A stretch of 23,246 nt of DNA from Actinomycetospora sp. (GTDB lineage Bacteria > Actinomycetota > Actinomycetes > Mycobacteriales > Pseudonocardiaceae). Shown in pieces: positions 20,998 through 23,246 of the stretch. Within the stretch, counting starts at the first letter, position 1. The number at the start of each line of letters is the position of its first letter. A program made the translations under genes and the position numbers. The notes beneath the pieces were generated by a model. That model did no database searches, had not been told where the DNA came from, and saw nothing but the letters and a program-made list of their open reading frames with translations. The stretch covers positions 1-23,246 of the forward strand of contig JAICLN010000009.1 in the NCBI GenBank assembly GCA_025925615.1, given 5' to 3'.

Positions 20998-22806
20998 ATG
21001 CTCGTCGCGGACTACGTTCTCGAGCGCCTGCGCCAGTGGGGCGTGCACCGCATCTACGGCTATCCCGGGGACGGGATCAACGCCTTGCTGGGCGCGCTGG
21101 ACCGGGCCGAGGGCGATCCGGAGTTCATCCAGGCCCGGCACGAGGAGATGGCCGCGTTCATGGCGACCGCCCACGCCAAGTTCACCGGCGAGATCGGCTG
21201 CGCCATGGCCACCTCGGGCGGAGGCACCATCCACCTGCTCAACGGGCTCTACGACGCCAAGCTCGACCACCAGCCGGTGGTGGCGATCATCGGGCAGCAG
21301 AAGCGGATCGGAATGGGCTCGGCGTTCCAGCAGGAGATCGACCCGAACACCCTGTACAAGGACGTCGCGTCGGACTTCGTCCAGACCTGCATGGTCCCCG
21401 GCCAGGCCCGCCACCTGATCGACCGGGCGTGCAAGGTCGCCCTGACCAACCGCACCGTCGCCGCCGTGATCATCCCCGAGGACGTCGGCGAGTCCGAAGC
21501 GGTCGAGTCGCCGCCGCGCGAGCACGGCGCGGTGTTCTCCGGGGTGGGCTGGACCCAGCCGCGGGTCATCCCACCGGCCGACGAGCTGCGCAAGGCCGCC
21601 GACATCCTCAACGAGGGCAAGAAGGTCGCCATGCTCGTCGGGCAGGGCGCGCAGACCGCGGTCGACGAGGTGATGCAGGTCGCCGAGCTGCTCGGCGCCG
21701 GCGTGGCCAAGACCTCGCTGGGCCGCGTCGATCCGCCGGACGAGCTGCCCTACGTGACCGGGCCGATCGGTCTGCTGGGCTCGACGGCCAGCGACCACAT
21801 GATGAACGAGTGCGACACCCTGCTGTTCGTGGGCACTGCCTTCCCCTACGCGGAATGGTTGCCGAAGGAGGGCCAGGCCCGCGGCGTCGAGATCAACCTC
21901 GACGGCCGGATGATCGGCGTCCGGTACCCGATGGAGTCCCACCTGGTCGGCGACTCCCGCGACACGCTGTCCGAGCTGATCCCGCTGCTCGAGCGCAAGA
22001 CCGACCGGTCGTGGCGGGAGGAGATCGAGCACGAGGTCGACGAGTGGTGGCGCGTGCTCGACGACCGCGCCCACGACAAGGCCGACCCGCTCAACCCCGA
22101 GCTGGTGGTCCACGAGCTCTCGAAGCGGCTGCCCGACGGGGCGATCCTGACCACCGATGCCGGCTCCGCGGTCAACTGGTGGTCGCGGCACCTGAAGATG
22201 CGCCGGGGCATGAAGGCCTCGCTGGCCGGCAACCTGGCCACGATGGGCCCCGGCACGCCCTACGCGATCTCGGCGCGCTTCGCGTTCCCCGACCGTCCGA
22301 TCATCGCGCTCGTCGGTGACGGCGTCTTCCAGATGAACGGCATGCTCGAGATGATCACCATCAAGCGGTACTGGGACCGGTTCCAGAGCGCCCCGCTGGT
22401 GTTCTGCGTGCTCAACAACCAGGACCTCAACCAGGTCACCTGGGAACAGCGGGCGATGGCGGGGGACCCCAAGTTCCCCGGCTCGCAGTGGATCCCCGAC
22501 GTGCCCTACGCCGAGTACGCGAAGCTGCTCGGGCTGCGCGGCATCCGCTGCGACGACCCGGACCGGATCGGCGCGGCGTGGGACGAGGCCCTCGGCTCCA
22601 ACGTCCCCTGCGTGCTCGAGGTCGTCGTCGACCCGGAGATCCCGCCGATCCCGCCGCACATCATGAAGGCGCAGGCCAAGGGCGCCGTGAAGGCCGTCGT
22701 CAAGGGCGACCCGGAGACGCTCGGCATCGCCGAGAAGGGCATCAAGCAGAAGGCCCACGAGTTCACGGAGTCGATCAAGGAGCACCTGCCCGGAGGTGGC
22801 CGGTGA
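20998..22806 (+). CDS. Thiamine-diphosphate enzyme, pyruvate oxidase (PoxB)-like
   Basis: This 602-residue protein starts at ATG 20998, 7 nt after AGAGGAGA. Domain order is that of the pyruvate oxidase/acetolactate synthase family: PYR domain (1-165) with catalytic Glu E49 in ARHEEMAAF, a middle domain (about 190-325) with VGQGAQTAVDE, and a PP domain (370-540) with the cofactor motif GDGVFQMNGMLEM starting at 440 and LNNQDLNQ (472-479). Members decarboxylate pyruvate or other 2-oxo acids; PoxB passes electrons to quinone and makes acetate. The last 50 residues (basic, helical, Lys-rich) could be a membrane-touching tail as in E. coli PoxB, which is inference. Acetolactate synthase is less likely because no small subunit is near. 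The stop overlaps the next gene by 4 nt. Confidence 0.9.
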   Translation: MLVADYVLERLRQWGVHRIYGYPGDGINALLGALDRAEGDPEFIQARHEEMAAFMATAHAKFTGEIGCAMATSGGGTIHLLNGLYDAKLDHQPVVAIIGQQKRIGMGSAFQQEIDPNTLYKDVASDFVQTCMVPGQARHLIDRACKVALTNRTVAAVIIPEDVGESEAVESPPREHGAVFSGVGWTQPRVIPPADELRKAADILNEGKKVAMLVGQGAQTAVDEVMQVAELLGAGVAKTSLGRVDPPDELPYVTGPIGLLGSTASDHMMNECDTLLFVGTAFPYAEWLPKEGQARGVEINLDGRMIGVRYPMESHLVGDSRDTLSELIPLLERKTDRSWREEIEHEVDEWWRVLDDRAHDKADPLNPELVVHELSKRLPDGAILTTDAGSAVNWWSRHLKMRRGMKASLAGNLATMGPGTPYAISARFAFPDRPIIALVGDGVFQMNGMLEMITIKRYWDRFQSAPLVFCVLNNQDLNQVTWEQRAMAGDPKFPGSQWIPDVPYAEYAKLLGLRGIRCDDPDRIGAAWDEALGSNVPCVLEVVVDPEIPPIPPHIMKAQAKGAVKAVVKGDPETLGIAEKGIKQKAHEFTESIKEHLPGGGR

Positions 22807-23246
22807 TCGTCGATCTGGACCTCCCCCGCGTGCGCCGACACGACCCGGCGGCACCGACGGACCTCGCGTCCGCCCTGCGCGACCGGATCCACGGCGAGGT
22901 GCGCTTCGACGCCGGCAGCCGCGCCACGTACTCCACCGACGCGTCCAACTACCGCGAGGTGCCGATCGGCGTCGTCGTGCCACGCAGCGTCGACGACGCC
23001 GAGGCGGCCGTGGCGGTGTGCCACGAGCACGGCGTGCCGATCCTCTCCCGCGGCGGCGGCACCAACCTCGCGGGCAGCACCACGAACACCGCGGTGGTCA
23101 TCGACTGGACCAAGTACTGCCATCGGCTGGTCTCGGTCGACGCGGACGCCCGTACGGCGGTCGTCGAGCCCGGCGCGGCCCTGGACCCGCTCAACGACGA
23201 GCTCGCCGAGCACGGCCTGAAGGTCGGGCCGAAGCCCTCGACCCAC
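22803..23246 (+). CDS. FAD-linked oxidase, GlcD/D-lactate dehydrogenase-like (3' end outside window)
   Basis: Reading from GTG 22803 gives 148 codons with no stop before the window edge. The GTGA overlap with the TPP-enzyme stop and the AGGTGG site just ahead support the start. Residues about 30-148 are the start of an FAD_binding_4 domain: FDAGSRATYSTDASNYREVP (about 37-56), the strand VVVPRSVDDAEAAVAVC, the pyrophosphate-binding SRGGGTNLAGST, and EPGAALDPLNDELAEHGL. The ATYSTDASNYRxxP opening is typical of large fused flavin/Fe-S proteins that oxidise D-lactate or glycolate and feed the respiratory chain; whether the Fe-S half is present lies beyond the window. Coupling to a PoxB-like enzyme fits a 2-hydroxyacid to 2-oxoacid to acid route (inference). 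Confidence 0.88.
   Translation, partial: MIVDLDLPRVRRHDPAAPTDLASALRDRIHGEVRFDAGSRATYSTDASNYREVPIGVVVPRSVDDAEAAVAVCHEHGVPILSRGGGTNLAGSTTNTAVVIDWTKYCHRLVSVDADARTAVVEPGAALDPLNDELAEHGLKVGPKPSTH

Noticed and set aside
17906..22319. Long plus-strand frames opposite GH15 and the enolase-like gene, one running into the TPP gene out of frame
   Set aside because: The opposite strand has complete catalytic motifs for GH15 and the enolase superfamily, and the TPP enzyme is in another frame with a strong ribosome binding site.
20926..22983. Minus-strand open frame of 685 codons opposite the TPP enzyme
   Set aside because: It is a shadow of a gene with intact TPP motifs and has low-complexity Val/Asp/Arg/Gly composition.
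1..23246. Search for tRNA, rRNA, CRISPR repeats, transposase genes, phage genes or attachment sites
   Set aside because: None was visible. Codon use is uniform and no flanking direct repeats or integrase were seen, so there is no sign of a mobile island.

Overview
The window is very GC-rich, with near-saturated G/C at third codon positions, GTG/ATG starts, many ATGA/GTGA gene overlaps and GGAGG-type ribosome binding sites. Together with the gene families (MEDS/HATPase regulator, SpoIIE-type phosphatase, DUF2252, amphi-Trp, GH15, several MarR regulators) this points to the chromosome of a high-GC actinobacterium. Pseudonocardiales is my best guess; no 16S or other taxonomic marker is present. 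I see no tRNA, rRNA, CRISPR array, insertion sequence or phage gene.

Layout, left to right. (1) 1-2077: an acyl-CoA synthetase on the minus strand (its 3' end is outside the window), divergent from an orphan SsuA/NMT1-like substrate-binding protein. (2) 2089-3108 (minus): a MEDS-HATPase anti-sigma-type regulator. (3) 3373-7269 (plus): an amphi-Trp protein, a small frame-disrupted membrane ORF, then a tight run DUF2252 - cupin - DUF1326 - DUF2182. The last two are Cys/Met-rich and overlap. (4) 7280-11378 (minus): a dihydroxyacetone kinase operon dhaK-dhaL-dhaM whose genes overlap by 1-4 nt. DhaM is fused to HPr and a full-length Enzyme I, so the operon carries its own phosphorelay from PEP. 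(5) 11487-14652 (plus): a MarR regulator divergent from dhaK, translationally coupled to a ClC chloride channel/transporter with CBS domains, followed by an HPP-like membrane protein. (6) 14716-16418 (minus): a second MarR regulator overlapping a GAF-SpoIIE PP2C phosphatase, with a perfect 16-bp palindrome upstream. (7) 16522-20894 (minus): an enolase-superfamily (mandelate racemase subgroup) enzyme, a GH15 glucoamylase/trehalase-like enzyme, an SDR with a C-terminal membrane segment, and a small membrane protein, ending at a strong hairpin. (8) 20998-end (plus): a pyruvate-oxidase-like TPP enzyme overlapping the start of a GlcD/D-lactate-dehydrogenase-like FAD enzyme that runs off the window.

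How they may work together (inference). The dhaKLM operon turns dihydroxyacetone and PEP into DHAP and pyruvate. The marR/dhaK intergenic palindrome, with a degenerate second copy over the likely dhaK -10 box, suggests that this MarR controls dhaKLM and, by coupling, its own ClC partner. The TPP enzyme/FAD dehydrogenase pair looks like a respiratory lactate-pyruvate-acetate module. It shares a repeat-rich control region with the divergent enolase/GH15/SDR operon, whose first gene appears to have a leaderless transcript. The DUF1326-DUF2182 pair, with DUF2252 and a cupin, is the least understood conserved group here.
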